Shown here one piece after another: positions 9,724-19,423 of a stretch of DNA of 64,000 bases. The stretch lies in the NCBI RefSeq assembly GCF_000738435.1, contig NZ_CP003984.1:930001-994000 (forward strand), in the 5' to 3' direction. Under the pieces are notes generated by a model. That model ran no database searches and was not told the origin of the DNA. It saw nothing but the letters and a program-made list of their open reading frames with translations. The translations under genes and the position numbers were made by a program. Positions within the stretch are counted from its first letter, which is position 1; every line of letters starts with the position of its first letter. The DNA comes from Planktomarina temperata RCA23 (GTDB taxonomy: Bacteria > Pseudomonadota > Alphaproteobacteria > Rhodobacterales > Rhodobacteraceae).

Positions 9724-10413
9724 ATGTTCAAAGAGCAGCCCCGCGTTCTTGTTGTAGAGGATGAGCCAGCTCAACTCGAGGTTTTGGCATATAATCTGGA
9801 ATCCGAAGGGTTTTTGGTGAGCCGGGCGCGCGATGGAGAAGAGGCCATTCTTGTCATTGGTGAGGATGTGCCAGATGTCATCGTGATGGATTGGATGATG
9901 CCACATCTGTCTGGAATCGAAGTCTGTCGGCGCCTCAAAAGCAATCCGGAAACCCGCTCGATCCCGGTCATCATACTTTCGGCGCGATCAGAAGATGTGG
10001 ATAAAGTGCGTGGGCTGGAAATTGGCGCAGATGACTATGTTGTGAAACCCTATTCGGTGGTTGAGTTAATGGCGCGGGTGAGAACTCAGCTGCGCCGTTC
10101 GCGCCCCTCCTCTTTGGGGGGGGAAATTAAATTTGAGGATTTAATTTTAAATTTGGAAACCTACAAAGTTACCCGTGGTGAAATTGATTTAAAGCTTGGG
10201 CCCACTGAATTTCAGCTATTGAAAACATTTATGGAAAAACCGGGACGTGTATGGAGCCGCGAAGAGCTTCTGGATCGGATTTGGGGGCGAGATTTATATG
10301 TTGAGACCCGCACGGTTGATGTTCACATAGGCCGCCTTCGGAAGGTTCTGTCGAGACATGGCGGAACGGATACGATTAGGACCGTACGGGGTGTTGGTTA
10401 TTCGCTCGGATAG
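9724..10413 (+). CDS. phoB: Phosphate regulon response regulator PhoB
   Basis: An OmpR/PhoB-type response regulator of 229 residues, the DNA-binding partner of PhoR. The receiver domain has the phosphorylated aspartate D56 (in VIVMDWMMP) and the conserved lysine in DDYVVKPY. The C-terminal winged helix ends in TVDVHIGRLRKVL and IRTVRGVGYSLG. A strong ribosome site (GGGGGGA) precedes the ATG. Its likely targets include the PHO box at the head of the same operon. Confidence 0.96.
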   Translation: MFKEQPRVLVVEDEPAQLEVLAYNLESEGFLVSRARDGEEAILVIGEDVPDVIVMDWMMPHLSGIEVCRRLKSNPETRSIPVIILSARSEDVDKVRGLEIGADDYVVKPYSVVELMARVRTQLRRSRPSSLGGEIKFEDLILNLETYKVTRGEIDLKLGPTEFQLLKTFMEKPGRVWSREELLDRIWGRDLYVETRTVDVHIGRLRKVLSRHGGTDTIRTVRGVGYSLG

Positions 10414-10419
10414 AGGGAA

Positions 10420-10441
10420 ATGGCACTGTCAGACAGAACGA
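10420..10441 (+). repeat. 22-bp direct repeat, left copy
   Basis: Starts ATGGCACTGTCAGACA and ends AACGA, with G at the one variable position. The other copy (11742-11763) differs only there. The pair brackets the M20 amidohydrolase gene, which suggests insertion or duplication by recombination at this sequence. Confidence 0.75.
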
Positions 10442-10588
10442 CTTCAACCAGGACCGCCATCTTTATTCACGCCTCAATTTTTAGCTCAACCAGCAATCCG
10501 ATGCGAATTTTCAGCACGTTGACAGCACCCACTCATGCAAATTATCAACGCATGATTGGCTTTAACGAACGTCGAAAGCAGAGCAAGC

Positions 10589-11791
10589 ATGCTAACAAAT
10601 CTTGATCTCACGGAACTTACTGAATTTCGCCGTGAACTTCATCGCCATCCCGAATTGTCTGGGGAAGAGGTGGAGACAGCCAGTAAGATCACCGCTGCGC
10701 TGAGATCGATGTTACCAACTCGCATTTTGACTGGATTAGGTGGTCATGGTGTCGCTGCGGTTTTTGACAGCGGAAAAGCTGGACCGACAGTGCTTTTCCG
10801 TGCTGAGCTTGACGCGCTGCCAATTGAGGAACGCAATAATATTGCCTGGTCGTCGCAAACACCTGGGAAAAGCCATGTTTGCGGTCATGATGGCCATATG
10901 ACAATGTTGCTTGGATTGGGGCGCATGATGTCTCGTCAACCCGTTGCACAAGGGCGTGTCATTCTCATGTTCCAGCCCGCAGAAGAGGACGGCAGCGGTG
11001 CAAAAGCTGTGGTCGCCGATCCAGCGTATCAAGAAATCCAAGCTGATTGGGCATTCGCCATTCATATCGAACCTGGACGACCGTTTGGGTACGTCTCCAC
11101 CTGCGAGGGGCTCATTAACTGCGCCTCTTTAGGACTTAAGATTAGGCTTGCGGGCAAAACTGCCCATGCAGCCGACCCTGAAGATGGCGTTTCTCCAGCG
11201 CAGGCAATAGCCAAGCTGATCCCGTCCTTGGATGCACTTGGTCAAGGAGGACCACTTGACGATGATTTCCGACTGGTGACGATTACCCATGTAAAAATTG
11301 GCGAACCATCATTTGGCGTGGCGCCCGGTGAGGGCGAGGTTTTCGCCACGTTGCGGACAACTCGTGACGAAGGTATGGAAAGTCTTGAGACCAAGGCACG
11401 CAAACAGGCTATCACGCTTGCGGAAGAATTTGGGCTTAGCGTGGATTTTGAGGTGTGCGATAATTTTGCAGCCTCAATCAATGATCCAGATGCCTATGCG
11501 GTGGCAACAATGGCCATGAAAGCAATCGGCATTGCCTACGGCGATGCAGGTGTTCCCATGCGCGCCTCAGAAGACTTTGGCGTGTTTGGGTGGGACGCTA
11601 AGGCTGCCATGCTATGCCTAGGGCCTGGCGAAGATTATGCAGCGCTGCACAATCCGGACTATGATTTTCCCGATGATTTGATCCCTATCGGCTGCGCGAT
11701 CTTTGAGCGTATAGCTCGCGAATTATTGGGCACCGCTTCGGATGGCACTGTCAGACAAAACGAGCTCGAGCCGTTCAGGGCGGTTTCGTAG
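10589..11791 (+). CDS. M20-family amidohydrolase (hippurate hydrolase/IAA-amino acid hydrolase type)
   Basis: A cytoplasmic metal-dependent amidase of about 400 residues that by family cleaves N-acyl amino acids or similar amides. Metal ligands are visible in HVCGHDGHM, in FQPAEEDGSGA and in the C-terminal ASEDFG. The N-terminal HRHPELSGEE is the usual opening of this subgroup. ATG at 10589 is preferred; the frame continues to a TTG at 10556. The last 15 codons fall on and after the right copy of a 22-bp direct repeat, so the C-terminus may have been re-made on insertion. The substrate is not known. Confidence 0.88.
   Translation: MLTNLDLTELTEFRRELHRHPELSGEEVETASKITAALRSMLPTRILTGLGGHGVAAVFDSGKAGPTVLFRAELDALPIEERNNIAWSSQTPGKSHVCGHDGHMTMLLGLGRMMSRQPVAQGRVILMFQPAEEDGSGAKAVVADPAYQEIQADWAFAIHIEPGRPFGYVSTCEGLINCASLGLKIRLAGKTAHAADPEDGVSPAQAIAKLIPSLDALGQGGPLDDDFRLVTITHVKIGEPSFGVAPGEGEVFATLRTTRDEGMESLETKARKQAITLAEEFGLSVDFEVCDNFAASINDPDAYAVATMAMKAIGIAYGDAGVPMRASEDFGVFGWDAKAAMLCLGPGEDYAALHNPDYDFPDDLIPIGCAIFERIARELLGTASDGTVRQNELEPFRAVS
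11742..11763 (+). repeat. 22-bp direct repeat, right copy
   Basis: Matches the copy at 10420-10441 at 21 of 22 positions. It lies inside the 3' end of the M20 gene and codes its residues near GTVRQNE. Confidence 0.75.
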
Positions 11792-12120
11792 CCTCGTCGT
11801 ATGACAAAACGCTCTCCAGTCAGCTACTTTAAAACGCGCCCAGAGATCTGGACTTGTGCCGCTCTAAGTGCGCGTTCAAGCTGAACAGCACTGCTGCTCT
11901 CACCGCGTGGCGTCAATTATTAAGCGCATCGATCAAGGCTGTACCGGCAACCGGCACCATATGCCAACTTTTTAGAGTGCTTGTTTAATAGAATTCCCCG
12001 CTTAAAATTTAATCAAAAAACCAAAAAATAGATAAAACCCATGGGCACCTGATCCGATCCTTGTTCGCCAAAAGAATCCCAGTCACGCTAAAAAAAAAAT
12101 TGAAGCGTGCTGAGGATTGA
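11792..12120. other. Intergenic region without a recognisable gene
   Basis: About 330 bp between the amidohydrolase and the urease operon. No credible ORF, RNA or clear terminator was seen. The last 150 bp are AT-rich with A-runs, and presumably hold the urease promoter. Confidence 0.5.
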
Positions 12121-12192
12121 ACGATAAAACATCTTTCCCTAGACAGAGAAGGCATCTTTCAGCGCGCGCGCGGGACACTCAACATAAGCGCG

Positions 12193-12954
12193 GTGTTTGC
12201 TGATGGAGATCAGTCGCGCTTGAAAGATCTGCGCCAACAAGGGTCCTATCGTGCCATCTTTCCACGCCCGGCAAATGACGAGATCGAAGCCGTAATAATT
12301 AACACGGCAGGCGGCATCACAGGCGGTGATAAATTCTCAACTGAAGTCACTGCCAACAGTCACGCTAAGATCAGCGTTACTACTCAAGCGGCTGAACGCA
12401 TTTACCGCGCTTCAAATGCAATAGCCGGATCGATGCAAACGCGGCTCAAAGTGAAGTCGAACGCGCAACTTTATTGGCTGCCTCAAGAAACGATCCTGTT
12501 TGAAGGCTCCCGCTTATGCCGGCGCTTAGAAGTTGAAGTCGCAAGGGATGCAAAGTTCCTCATGGTCGAGCCACTCGTCTTCGGTAGAGAGGCCTCTGGA
12601 GAAATCCTCCAACAGTGCTCCCTGGACGACAGAGTTTGCATTACCACTGAAGGAACACCAATTTATGTTGATCGCGTCAAACTGGACGGTGACATCGCAT
12701 GTATCCTGAAGCGGCCTGCAGTCGCAGCTGGAGCACGTGCCATGGCCAGTATTGTTCTTGTCGATCAAATGGCCAAAGCGATGATTGATGGCGTACGCGC
12801 CCTGCTTCCTTCCTCTGGTGGGGCAAGTCTTTTGGCAGACAACATCCTCGTTATTCGATTGCTTTGCTCTGACAGCTTCGCGCTGCGCACTGCCTTGCTC
12901 CCGATCCTGACCCATCTAACCCACAACGCAGTTCCCAAAAACTGGAGGCTATGA
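12193..12954 (+). CDS. ureD: Urease accessory protein UreD
   Basis: UreD binds apo-urease and, with UreF and UreG, delivers nickel to the active site. The protein shows the family opening SRLKDLRQQGSYRAIFPRP and the NTAGGITGGDKF motif. The first usual start codon is GTG at 12193, but the frame is open back to 12121 and encodes FQRARGTLNISAVF, which looks like the missing UreD N-terminus. No ATG, GTG or TTG exists in that extension, so either a rare start codon is used or a frameshift has removed the true start. From the GTG it is 253 residues, somewhat short. Confidence 0.88.
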   Translation: MFADGDQSRLKDLRQQGSYRAIFPRPANDEIEAVIINTAGGITGGDKFSTEVTANSHAKISVTTQAAERIYRASNAIAGSMQTRLKVKSNAQLYWLPQETILFEGSRLCRRLEVEVARDAKFLMVEPLVFGREASGEILQQCSLDDRVCITTEGTPIYVDRVKLDGDIACILKRPAVAAGARAMASIVLVDQMAKAMIDGVRALLPSSGGASLLADNILVIRLLCSDSFALRTALLPILTHLTHNAVPKNWRL

Positions 12955-12957
12955 ACG

Positions 12958-13260
12958 ATGCATTTGACCCCGCGTGAAAAAGATAAACTGCTGGTTGCAA
13001 TGGCCGCCGAAGTAGCCCGTAAGCGGCTCGCCCGTGGTGTGAAGCTAAATTATCCAGAGGCGATTGCATTGATTGCTGACGCTGTTGTTGAGGGTGCGCG
13101 TGACGGGCGCTCTGTCGCAGACATGATGGAGAGCGGTGCCCATGTGATCACCCGTGATCAATGCATGGAGGGCATCCCAGAGATGATCCACGATGTTCAG
13201 GTAGAGGCCACTTTTCCTGATGGGACCAAATTGGTCACCGTTCACAACCCCATTAGATAG
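12958..13260 (+). CDS. ureA: Urease gamma subunit UreA
   Basis: Smallest structural subunit of urease (100 residues, the normal size); it packs against the alpha subunit in the cytoplasmic enzyme that splits urea to ammonia and CO2. The opening [20 protein letters not shown] and the closing [19 protein letters not shown] are diagnostic. It starts 3 bp after ureD stops and is followed 9 bp later by ureB. Confidence 0.97.
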   Translation: MHLTPREKDKLLVAMAAEVARKRLARGVKLNYPEAIALIADAVVEGARDGRSVADMMESGAHVITRDQCMEGIPEMIHDVQVEATFPDGTKLVTVHNPIR

Positions 13261-13269
13261 GAGAGTGCT

Positions 13270-13575
13270 ATGATCCCCGGAGAAATTTTTCCAGCCGATG
13301 GCGAGCTCATCCTAAATGCAGACCGTGAGGCGATCACCTTGATAGTGGCCAACACTGGCGACCGCCCAGTGCAGGTTGGCAGTCACTACCATTTTGCTGA
13401 GAGCAACGCCGCGCTGGATTTTGATCGCCTAGCCGCCTTTGGCCGTCGCCTGGATATCGCACCCGGCACCGCAGTCCGGTTTGAACCGGGTCAACGGCGC
13501 GAGGTCCATTTGATCGAGATATCAGGCGCGCGGCGTGTCTTTGGGTTCAACAGTCAAGTTATGGGAGATTTATAA
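13270..13575 (+). CDS. ureB: Urease beta subunit UreB
   Basis: Structural beta subunit of urease, 101 residues. It begins [16 protein letters not shown] and carries the [18 protein letters not shown] motif and [12 protein letters not shown], all standard for UreB. A GGAG ribosome site precedes the ATG. The stop overlaps the ureC ATG by one base. Confidence 0.97.
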   Translation: MIPGEIFPADGELILNADREAITLIVANTGDRPVQVGSHYHFAESNAALDFDRLAAFGRRLDIAPGTAVRFEPGQRREVHLIEISGARRVFGFNSQVMGDL

Positions 13576-15314
13576 TGGCCACATCGATTAATCGCGCCGA
13601 TTACGCTGCCATGTTTGGGCCAACTGTGGGTGACAAAATACGCCTTGCTGACACGGATCTTATTATTGAGGTCGAACGCGATCTGACCGCAGAACGCACC
13701 AATGGCCGCAATGGCATGACCTATGGCGAGGAGGTAAAATTCGGCGGTGGTAAAGTCATTCGTGATGGCATGGGCCAATCCCAAGTCACCCGTGCTGCAG
13801 GTGCTGTGGATACTGTTATGACCAACGCTTTGATCATTGATCACAGCGGCATCTACAAAGCGGATGTGGGTTTGCGCGATGGTCGCATTCATAAGATCGG
13901 CAAGGCCGGCAACCCAGACACGCAACCGGGTGTAGATATCATCATAGGCCCGGGAACCGAAGTCATTGCTTGTGAGGGGCGCATCCTGACAGCAGGCGGT
14001 TTTGACAGCCACATACACTTTATCTGCCCGCAACAGATCGAGGATGCCTTGCATTCTGGTATGACCACAATGCTCGGCGGGGGCACTGGCCCAGCACATG
14101 GTACTTTGGCCACGACTTGTACGCCGGGACCATGGCACATTGGGCGCATGTTGCAGGCTGCAGATGCTTTTTCCATGAACCTCGCTTTTGCAGGCAAAGG
14201 CAACGCCAGCCAACCGAACGCATTGGTCGAGATGGTAAGAGGTGGTGCGTGCGCGCTAAAGTTGCATGAAGATTGGGGCACGACTCCTGCTGCGATTGAT
14301 TGCTGCCTTTCTGTGGCTGATGACATGGATGTGCAGGTTATGATCCATACTGACACACTCAATGAATCTGGCTTTGTTGAAACCACGGTAGCAGCATTGA
14401 AAGGGCGCACAATTCACGCTTTTCATACCGAAGGTGCAGGCGGCGGGCATGCTCCGGACATCATCAAAATCTGTGGTGAAGAGCATGTTCTGCCGTCCTC
14501 CACCAACCCAACGCGGCCCTATACTGTGAACACATTAGAAGAGCATTTGGACATGCTGATGGTCTGCCACCACCTCGACAAATCCATCCCAGAGGATGTT
14601 GCGTTTGCAGAAAGTCGCATCCGCCGCGAAACCATTGCGGCAGAAGATATTCTGCATGACATGGGTGCCTTTTCGATCATAGCCTCTGACAGTCAGGCGA
14701 TGGGCCGTGTGGGTGAGGTGTTGATCCGCACATGGCAAACCGCTGACAAAATGAAAAAACAGCGCGGCCGGCTGTCTGAAGAAACAGGCGACAATGATAA
14801 TTTCCGTGTGCGCCGCTATATTGCAAAGTACACGATCAACCCTGCGATTGCTCATGGGATTAGTCGCGAAATTGGCAGCATCACTGAGGGTAAACGTGCC
14901 GATCTGGTGCTATGGGCCCCTGCGTTTTTTGGCGTAAAACCTGAGATGGTTCTAATGGCAGGTACAATCGTTTGTGCGCAGATGGGCGACCCAAACGCCT
15001 CAATCCCGACCCCGCAGCCAGTCTATTCACGCCCCATGTTTGGGGCCTATGGAAAGTCGGTCGAGCATTCAGCCGTCTGTTTTGTTTCCGCCGCTGCCCA
15101 AGCGGATGGGATTGGTGACAAATTGGGTCTGTCAAAGCAAACCGTTGCTGTGGAAAACACCCGCAAAATTGGCAAATCCCATCTGATACACAACACCGCC
15201 ACGCCACATATGGAGGTCAATCCAGAAACCTACGAGGTGCGCGCCGATGGTGAACTTCTAACCTGTGAACCCGCTACAAAACTTCCGATGGCCCAAAGGT
15301 ATTTTTTATTTTGA
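13575..15314 (+). CDS. ureC: Urease alpha (catalytic) subunit UreC
   Basis: Catalytic subunit with the dinickel site, 579 residues. Nickel ligands are in [12 protein letters not shown], the carbamylated lysine is K229 in ALKLHEDWG, and the mobile flap cysteine and catalytic histidine are C331-H332 in MVCHHLDKS. The C-terminal end [16 protein letters not shown] is typical. All active-site residues are present, so the enzyme should be functional. Part of ureDABCEFG. Confidence 0.98.
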   Translation: MATSINRADYAAMFGPTVGDKIRLADTDLIIEVERDLTAERTNGRNGMTYGEEVKFGGGKVIRDGMGQSQVTRAAGAVDTVMTNALIIDHSGIYKADVGLRDGRIHKIGKAGNPDTQPGVDIIIGPGTEVIACEGRILTAGGFDSHIHFICPQQIEDALHSGMTTMLGGGTGPAHGTLATTCTPGPWHIGRMLQAADAFSMNLAFAGKGNASQPNALVEMVRGGACALKLHEDWGTTPAAIDCCLSVADDMDVQVMIHTDTLNESGFVETTVAALKGRTIHAFHTEGAGGGHAPDIIKICGEEHVLPSSTNPTRPYTVNTLEEHLDMLMVCHHLDKSIPEDVAFAESRIRRETIAAEDILHDMGAFSIIASDSQAMGRVGEVLIRTWQTADKMKKQRGRLSEETGDNDNFRVRRYIAKYTINPAIAHGISREIGSITEGKRADLVLWAPAFFGVKPEMVLMAGTIVCAQMGDPNASIPTPQPVYSRPMFGAYGKSVEHSAVCFVSAAAQADGIGDKLGLSKQTVAVENTRKIGKSHLIHNTATPHMEVNPETYEVRADGELLTCEPATKLPMAQRYFLF

Positions 15315-15787
15315 TGACGGATTATATTTCTCAAACAATCTTAAAAATGGGCGCTTGGTCTAATGCTTCCGACAGGTGTTTTCTCCGGTATGAGGACAGA
15401 TTTTTGCGCCGCAAGGTTCTAAAAACTGTCAAAGGCGCGAGTCTTTTGGTGGATCTTGCTCATACTACATCTTTGGACAATGGCGACGCGTTCGCATTGG
15501 CCGACGGTCAGGCCATTGAAGTCGTCGCTGCGCCCGAGCCATTGCTGGAAATCACCGGTGATCTGGTTCAACTCGCATGGCATATCGGCAATCGCCATAC
15601 CCCTTGCCAGATTGAGAGAGATCGCCTTTTGATCCAAAACGACGCCGTCATAGGCCATATGCTTGAGCATCTGGGTGCAACAGTGACGCAGATTGAAGCC
15701 CCCTTCACGCCGGAGGGTGGTGCCTATGGCCACGGGCGCACCCATGCGCATGAACATGGTGCCACTGCGCATGACCATGACCACTGA
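15311..15787 (+). CDS. ureE: Urease accessory protein UreE
   Basis: Nickel chaperone of 158 residues that passes Ni to UreG and urease. The fold's core includes [16 protein letters not shown], with the family's metal histidine. The C-terminus is a histidine-rich tail ([18 protein letters not shown]), a nickel store found in many UreE proteins. It overlaps the ureC end by 4 bp and the ureF start. Confidence 0.94.
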   Translation: MMTDYISQTILKMGAWSNASDRCFLRYEDRFLRRKVLKTVKGASLLVDLAHTTSLDNGDAFALADGQAIEVVAAPEPLLEITGDLVQLAWHIGNRHTPCQIERDRLLIQNDAVIGHMLEHLGATVTQIEAPFTPEGGAYGHGRTHAHEHGATAHDHDH

Positions 15788-16415
15788 CATATTAACCCTA
15801 TCACAGCTTTTGTCGCCCAGCTTCCCTGTTGGTGCTTTCGCCTACTCACATGGGCTGGAGACGGCTATAAGCGAGGGGCAGATTGTGTCCGCACCTTCAC
15901 TGCAGTCATGGCTGACGGACTTGTTAGAACATGGTGGCGCGCAGTCGGATGCTCTAATGTTGAATGCAGCCTTTGGTTCGGCTGAAGACGCAGTTCAGAA
16001 CATAGACACCCATGCACGCGCATTTGCCGCATCCGCAGAACGCTTGCGGGAAACAGATCTGCAAGGCGCGGCCTTTTGTGAAACCGTTCAGACGGTGTGG
16101 GGCATAGAACTTGGACGGCTTTGCTATCCAGTGGCTGTTGGCCGCGTGGCTGCAATACTTGCGCTTGAGTCTGAACTTACAACTGCAATGTATCTACAAT
16201 CTTTCATCGCAAACTTAACAGCCGCTGCAATGCGGTTGGTCCCTTTAGGCCAAGTCGATGGGCAGAAAACACAACTCGCTTTGCAGCAGCACTGCACTGA
16301 AATTGCCAAACAGCTGCAGGGCGCAACATTAGACGATCTTCATAACAGTGCATGGATGTCAGATATCACATCTATGCGTCACGAAACTCAATATTCACGC
16401 GTCTTTCGCACATAA
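15777..16415 (+). CDS. ureF: Urease accessory protein UreF
   Basis: All-helical urease maturation factor of about 212 residues that joins UreD and UreG in the activation complex. The N-terminus [18 protein letters not shown] is the hallmark of UreF. The start is ATG at 15777 or 15771, inside the 3' end of ureE; longer reading frames upstream overlap the His-rich tail and are unlikely. It ends 11 bp before ureG. Confidence 0.92.
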   Translation: MTTDILTLSQLLSPSFPVGAFAYSHGLETAISEGQIVSAPSLQSWLTDLLEHGGAQSDALMLNAAFGSAEDAVQNIDTHARAFAASAERLRETDLQGAAFCETVQTVWGIELGRLCYPVAVGRVAAILALESELTTAMYLQSFIANLTAAAMRLVPLGQVDGQKTQLALQQHCTEIAKQLQGATLDDLHNSAWMSDITSMRHETQYSRVFRT

Positions 16416-16426
16416 GGAGACAGCCC

Positions 16427-17074
16427 ATGGCGTCGAAAAACGGCCCTCTGCGCATTGGTATTGGTGGCCCTGTTGGAGCAGGAAAAACAACTTTGACAGC
16501 TGCACTGGCAAAAATCCTTCATCCTCAGACATCCATCGCTGTAATCACGAACGACATCTACACCCAAGAGGACGCCGAAGCTTTGATGCGGATGCAAATT
16601 CTGCCTCAAGATCGCGTGATCGGTGTGGAAACAGGGGGCTGTCCACATACGGCTATTCGCGAGGATGCCTCGATCAATTTGGCAGCTATTGCTGAAATAC
16701 GCGAGCGTCACCCCGATGTTGAGATCGTTCTAATTGAGAGTGGCGGGGACAACCTGTCTGCCACTTTCAGCCCTGAATTGGCAGATGTTACAGTTTATGT
16801 GATTGATGTTGCGGCAGGTGAAGAGATACCACGCAAGGGGGGACCTGCAATCACCAAGTCAGATGTATTGGTCATCAACAAAACAGATCTTGCGCCCCAC
16901 GTTGGGGCCTCGCTTGAAGTGATGGAACGCGATGCAATACGGATGCGTGGGGATAAGCCCTTTTGTTTCACGAGCCTGCGCAATGGAGTTGGTGCAGATA
17001 AAGTGATCAGCCTTTTGGCGGCTATTGGTGGGTTTGAAGACCCTAACTGGGACGGTCAGATCAAACTCGGTTGA
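16427..17074 (+). CDS. ureG: Urease accessory GTPase UreG
   Basis: SIMIBI-class GTPase of 215 residues that provides GTP hydrolysis for nickel insertion. The P-loop is [13 protein letters not shown] near the N-terminus, followed by [12 protein letters not shown], the metal-binding CPH in [14 protein letters not shown], and [10 protein letters not shown]. An AAGGAGA ribosome site precedes the ATG at 16427. Last gene of the urease operon. Confidence 0.97.
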   Translation: MASKNGPLRIGIGGPVGAGKTTLTAALAKILHPQTSIAVITNDIYTQEDAEALMRMQILPQDRVIGVETGGCPHTAIREDASINLAAIAEIRERHPDVEIVLIESGGDNLSATFSPELADVTVYVIDVAAGEEIPRKGGPAITKSDVLVINKTDLAPHVGASLEVMERDAIRMRGDKPFCFTSLRNGVGADKVISLLAAIGGFEDPNWDGQIKLG

Positions 17075-17159
17075 AGCGGGCAGGCGAGTTTATCGGACGC
17101 GTGAATGAGACAACACTTCCCATTCCGCTATTTTGAAATGACAACATGTTGTCCCTTCA

Positions 17160-17295
17160 AATATTTCAAGACTTCACCTAAAAATCATCCCAATGGCAGT
17201 GATCTATCACATGCGCTATCCATTGAGGTTTCGTCCGGTGGAAGACATCTTGCATGAACGTGGCATCGACATCTTTCACGAAACAGTTCGGTGTC
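17160..17295 (+). pseudogene. Remnant of an IS6-family transposase
   Basis: A plus-strand frame reads AVIYHMRYPLRFRPVEDILH and then ERGIDIFHETVRC. This is the N-terminal part of IS6/IS26-type transposases, where RYPLSFRDVEDLLAERG and SHETVRCW are typical. Similarity ends near base 17295 and no DDE core follows. The remaining 270 bp up to the IS481 element (17296-17569) hold only short frames that I could not place. Confidence 0.7.
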
Positions 17296-17573
17296 TTGAT
17301 GGCCATTTATGGTCCTCCATTTCCGAACAGCGGTGGACCACTTCAAAGGGGGAGGCTCAGGGGGATCACAAATTTTGCGGCAGGTTCTGCGCGTTGACTA
17401 GTCCATCATTGAAAAGATGGAGAAGGCACCGGATCAGGTTGCGAAATGACCCTAGTCATAAAAAGATCGTCCCAACATGGCCATCGTGGCATCACAGCTG
17501 CTGTAAGACTAAAAATGGTTGCGCAGTGTTTCTCATGCACCCCATAAAGTATGGTGGCAATATCTGGATTTAA

Positions 17574-18746
17574 CTGTAAAAGACATTATTTAATCTGACA
17601 TTGTTATCATCCAGCGTGTGTCATTTCGTACATGCTGTCAGATTGGTTTGTGATAGGGATAGTCTTTTCGCCTACCAAATGTCGAGCTTCACGGAATGTT
17701 TGCATGGGCGTTTTTCCGTAGCAATGTTTTCCCGAATGGGGTCGCTGTTCGTTGTATTTTGCCAACCAATGATCAACGTCTGTTTGCAGCTCTTCCAGCG
17801 ATCCGTAGATTTTCTTGCGGAACGCTATGTCATAGAACTCATTTTTCATGGTGCGATGAAAGCGTTCACAGATCCCGTTTGTTTGGGGATGGTTGGCTTT
17901 TGTCTTGCTGTGATCAATATCTTCCATGGCCAGATACAGTTGATAGCTGTGACGCTCAACGGTGCCGCAATATTCCGTGCCCCGATCTGTTAAGATGCGC
18001 AGCAGGGGCACCTCTTGTTCGTCAAAGAAGGGTACGACTTGGTCATTCAACATATCGGCGGCAGTGATCGCCGTTTTCTCAATGTACAGTTTTGCCATTG
18101 CCACGCGGCTATATGTATCGACGAAGGTTTGTTGGTAAATCCGTCCAACCCCCTTCATTGTGCCGACAAAATAGGTATCCTGGCTGCCAAGATAGCCGGG
18201 ATGGTAGGTCTCAATCTCACCAGCCGCTTCACGTTGTGACTTGGCTTTTTCCAGCGCCACAATCTGCGCTTCGGTCAGAACAAACCCTTCTTGCGCGGAC
18301 CGCGTTTCCAAGGCTTTCAGGCGTTTTTTCATGGTTTCCAGCTCGTTGCGCAACCAAATCGACCGCACCCCACCACTGGAGACCACGATGCCCCGCTGCA
18401 ACAATTCTTGGGCGACACGCAGCTGGCCCAAGGCAGGATTTTCAATCGCAAGCTCAATCACCGCGCGTTCGACATGTTCCGGTACACGGTTGCGGATGAT
18501 CGGCTTCTTACGGCTGATCTCGCGCAAGGCTTCTTCGCCACCGTTCTCATAAAGCTTCTTGAAGCGGTAAAAACTGTCACGCGAATAGCCCATGGTTTTG
18601 CAAGCCGCGCTGACGCTGCCAAGCTGCTTTGCCAATTCCAAAACGCCAAGCTTGGGCTTGATTAGTTTACTTTCGATGTTCGTCATCTCTCTGACTCCTT
18701 TTGTTCAAATATACAAAATTGTCAGATTAAATCTCGTTCTTTACAG
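17574..18746 (-). mobile_element. IS481-family insertion sequence
   Basis: A 1,173-bp element carrying one transposase gene. The left end reads CTGTAAAAGACATT and the right end, reversed, CTGTAAAGAACGAG; further in both share ATTTAATCTGACA, so the terminal inverted repeats run for over 30 bp with mismatches. Both ends are flanked by TTAA (17570-17573 and 18747-18750), a plausible 4-bp target duplication, though TTAA is itself a palindrome. The element looks intact and recently active. Confidence 0.8.
17607..18686 (-). CDS. IS481-family transposase
   Basis: A full-length DDE transposase of 359 residues. An N-terminal helix-turn-helix region (about 10-60, with CKTMGYSRDSFYRFKKLYE) is followed by a second HTH and the rve integrase core. 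Catalytic residues are visible: D in TFVDTYSRVA, D in RILTDRGTEYCG and E in HPQTNGICERFHRTM. The gene fills nearly the whole element and has no internal stop. Confidence 0.93.
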   Translation of the reverse strand: MTNIESKLIKPKLGVLELAKQLGSVSAACKTMGYSRDSFYRFKKLYENGGEEALREISRKKPIIRNRVPEHVERAVIELAIENPALGQLRVAQELLQRGIVVSSGGVRSIWLRNELETMKKRLKALETRSAQEGFVLTEAQIVALEKAKSQREAAGEIETYHPGYLGSQDTYFVGTMKGVGRIYQQTFVDTYSRVAMAKLYIEKTAITAADMLNDQVVPFFDEQEVPLLRILTDRGTEYCGTVERHSYQLYLAMEDIDHSKTKANHPQTNGICERFHRTMKNEFYDIAFRKKIYGSLEELQTDVDHWLAKYNEQRPHSGKHCYGKTPMQTFREARHLVGEKTIPITNQSDSMYEMTHAG

Positions 18747-18763
18747 TTAATCTTAGAGTTTAG

Positions 18764-19201
18764 AAATACAGATTTGAAAAGCCTGAATTTTTTGTAAATA
18801 CCGTAAGAAATAAATTTATTGTTCCGCTAATCGATATCGAGACACCCATTACGGTAACCACAAATATTGATAGTTTTAATGCGGAAATTGATGCATATCT
18901 TTCACCGGATGTTGGAATGCTAAAGGTAGTTCAAGAGGCGATAAACAATGCTGTCCATAGAGCAAAATGTGAATGTCTCGACATTAGGTTCAACATTATC
19001 GAGGGTCATATCTTGGAGGTTACGATAGAAAATACCGGTGGCCAAACTCTGGATATGTCCAAGATTGAAAAAACTCCCGGCTTCGGGCTTAAAAACATGA
19101 AAAGGCGTATTCTTGACAGTAATGGCGAGTTTTCAATCGTCAGCATCGATGGTGGCGCGCGGTTACGGTTCACCTGTCCTCTATCACCTGTGCAAGCATA
19201 A
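18764..19201 (+). pseudogene. C-terminal fragment of a sensor histidine kinase
   Basis: The frame opens immediately downstream of the right end of the IS481 element and runs 145 codons to a TAA. It contains the HATPase part of a NarX/DegS-type (HPK7) kinase: the N-box QEAINNAVHRAK and the G-box GFGLKNMKRRI. The sensor and dimerisation parts are absent, and the sequence on the other side of the insertion (17075-17573) does not continue it, so a deletion has also occurred. It is AT-richer than its neighbours. Confidence 0.65.
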
Positions 19202-19423
19202 CAGATTACGACCCAGAGCTCTTCCTTGCCTACGTTGGCGCTATCGCTTCGGCATGGTGACCGCTCGCAAGACCTGCGCAACAGTCAGAGTTGGAATTGG
19301 CGATCATGTGGTCCCAAAATCCGCTATCTTCGAGACCCTTCACAACGGGCCGATCTGAAAAGCGAGGCCGTGGGGCAGGGTGTCAGTGAGGAATACCGCT
19401 TAAGGGTGTGGCCCTTTGCAGAC

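Noticed and set aside
10519-10547. Promoter TTGACA with 17-bp spacing before the amidohydrolase
   Set aside because: The -35 box is good, but the -10 position (TTATCA) matches poorly, so it was not listed.
10420-10605. 61-codon ORF after phoB
   Set aside because: Composition is not protein-like and it overlaps the next gene; it starts within the 22-bp repeat and is likely chance.
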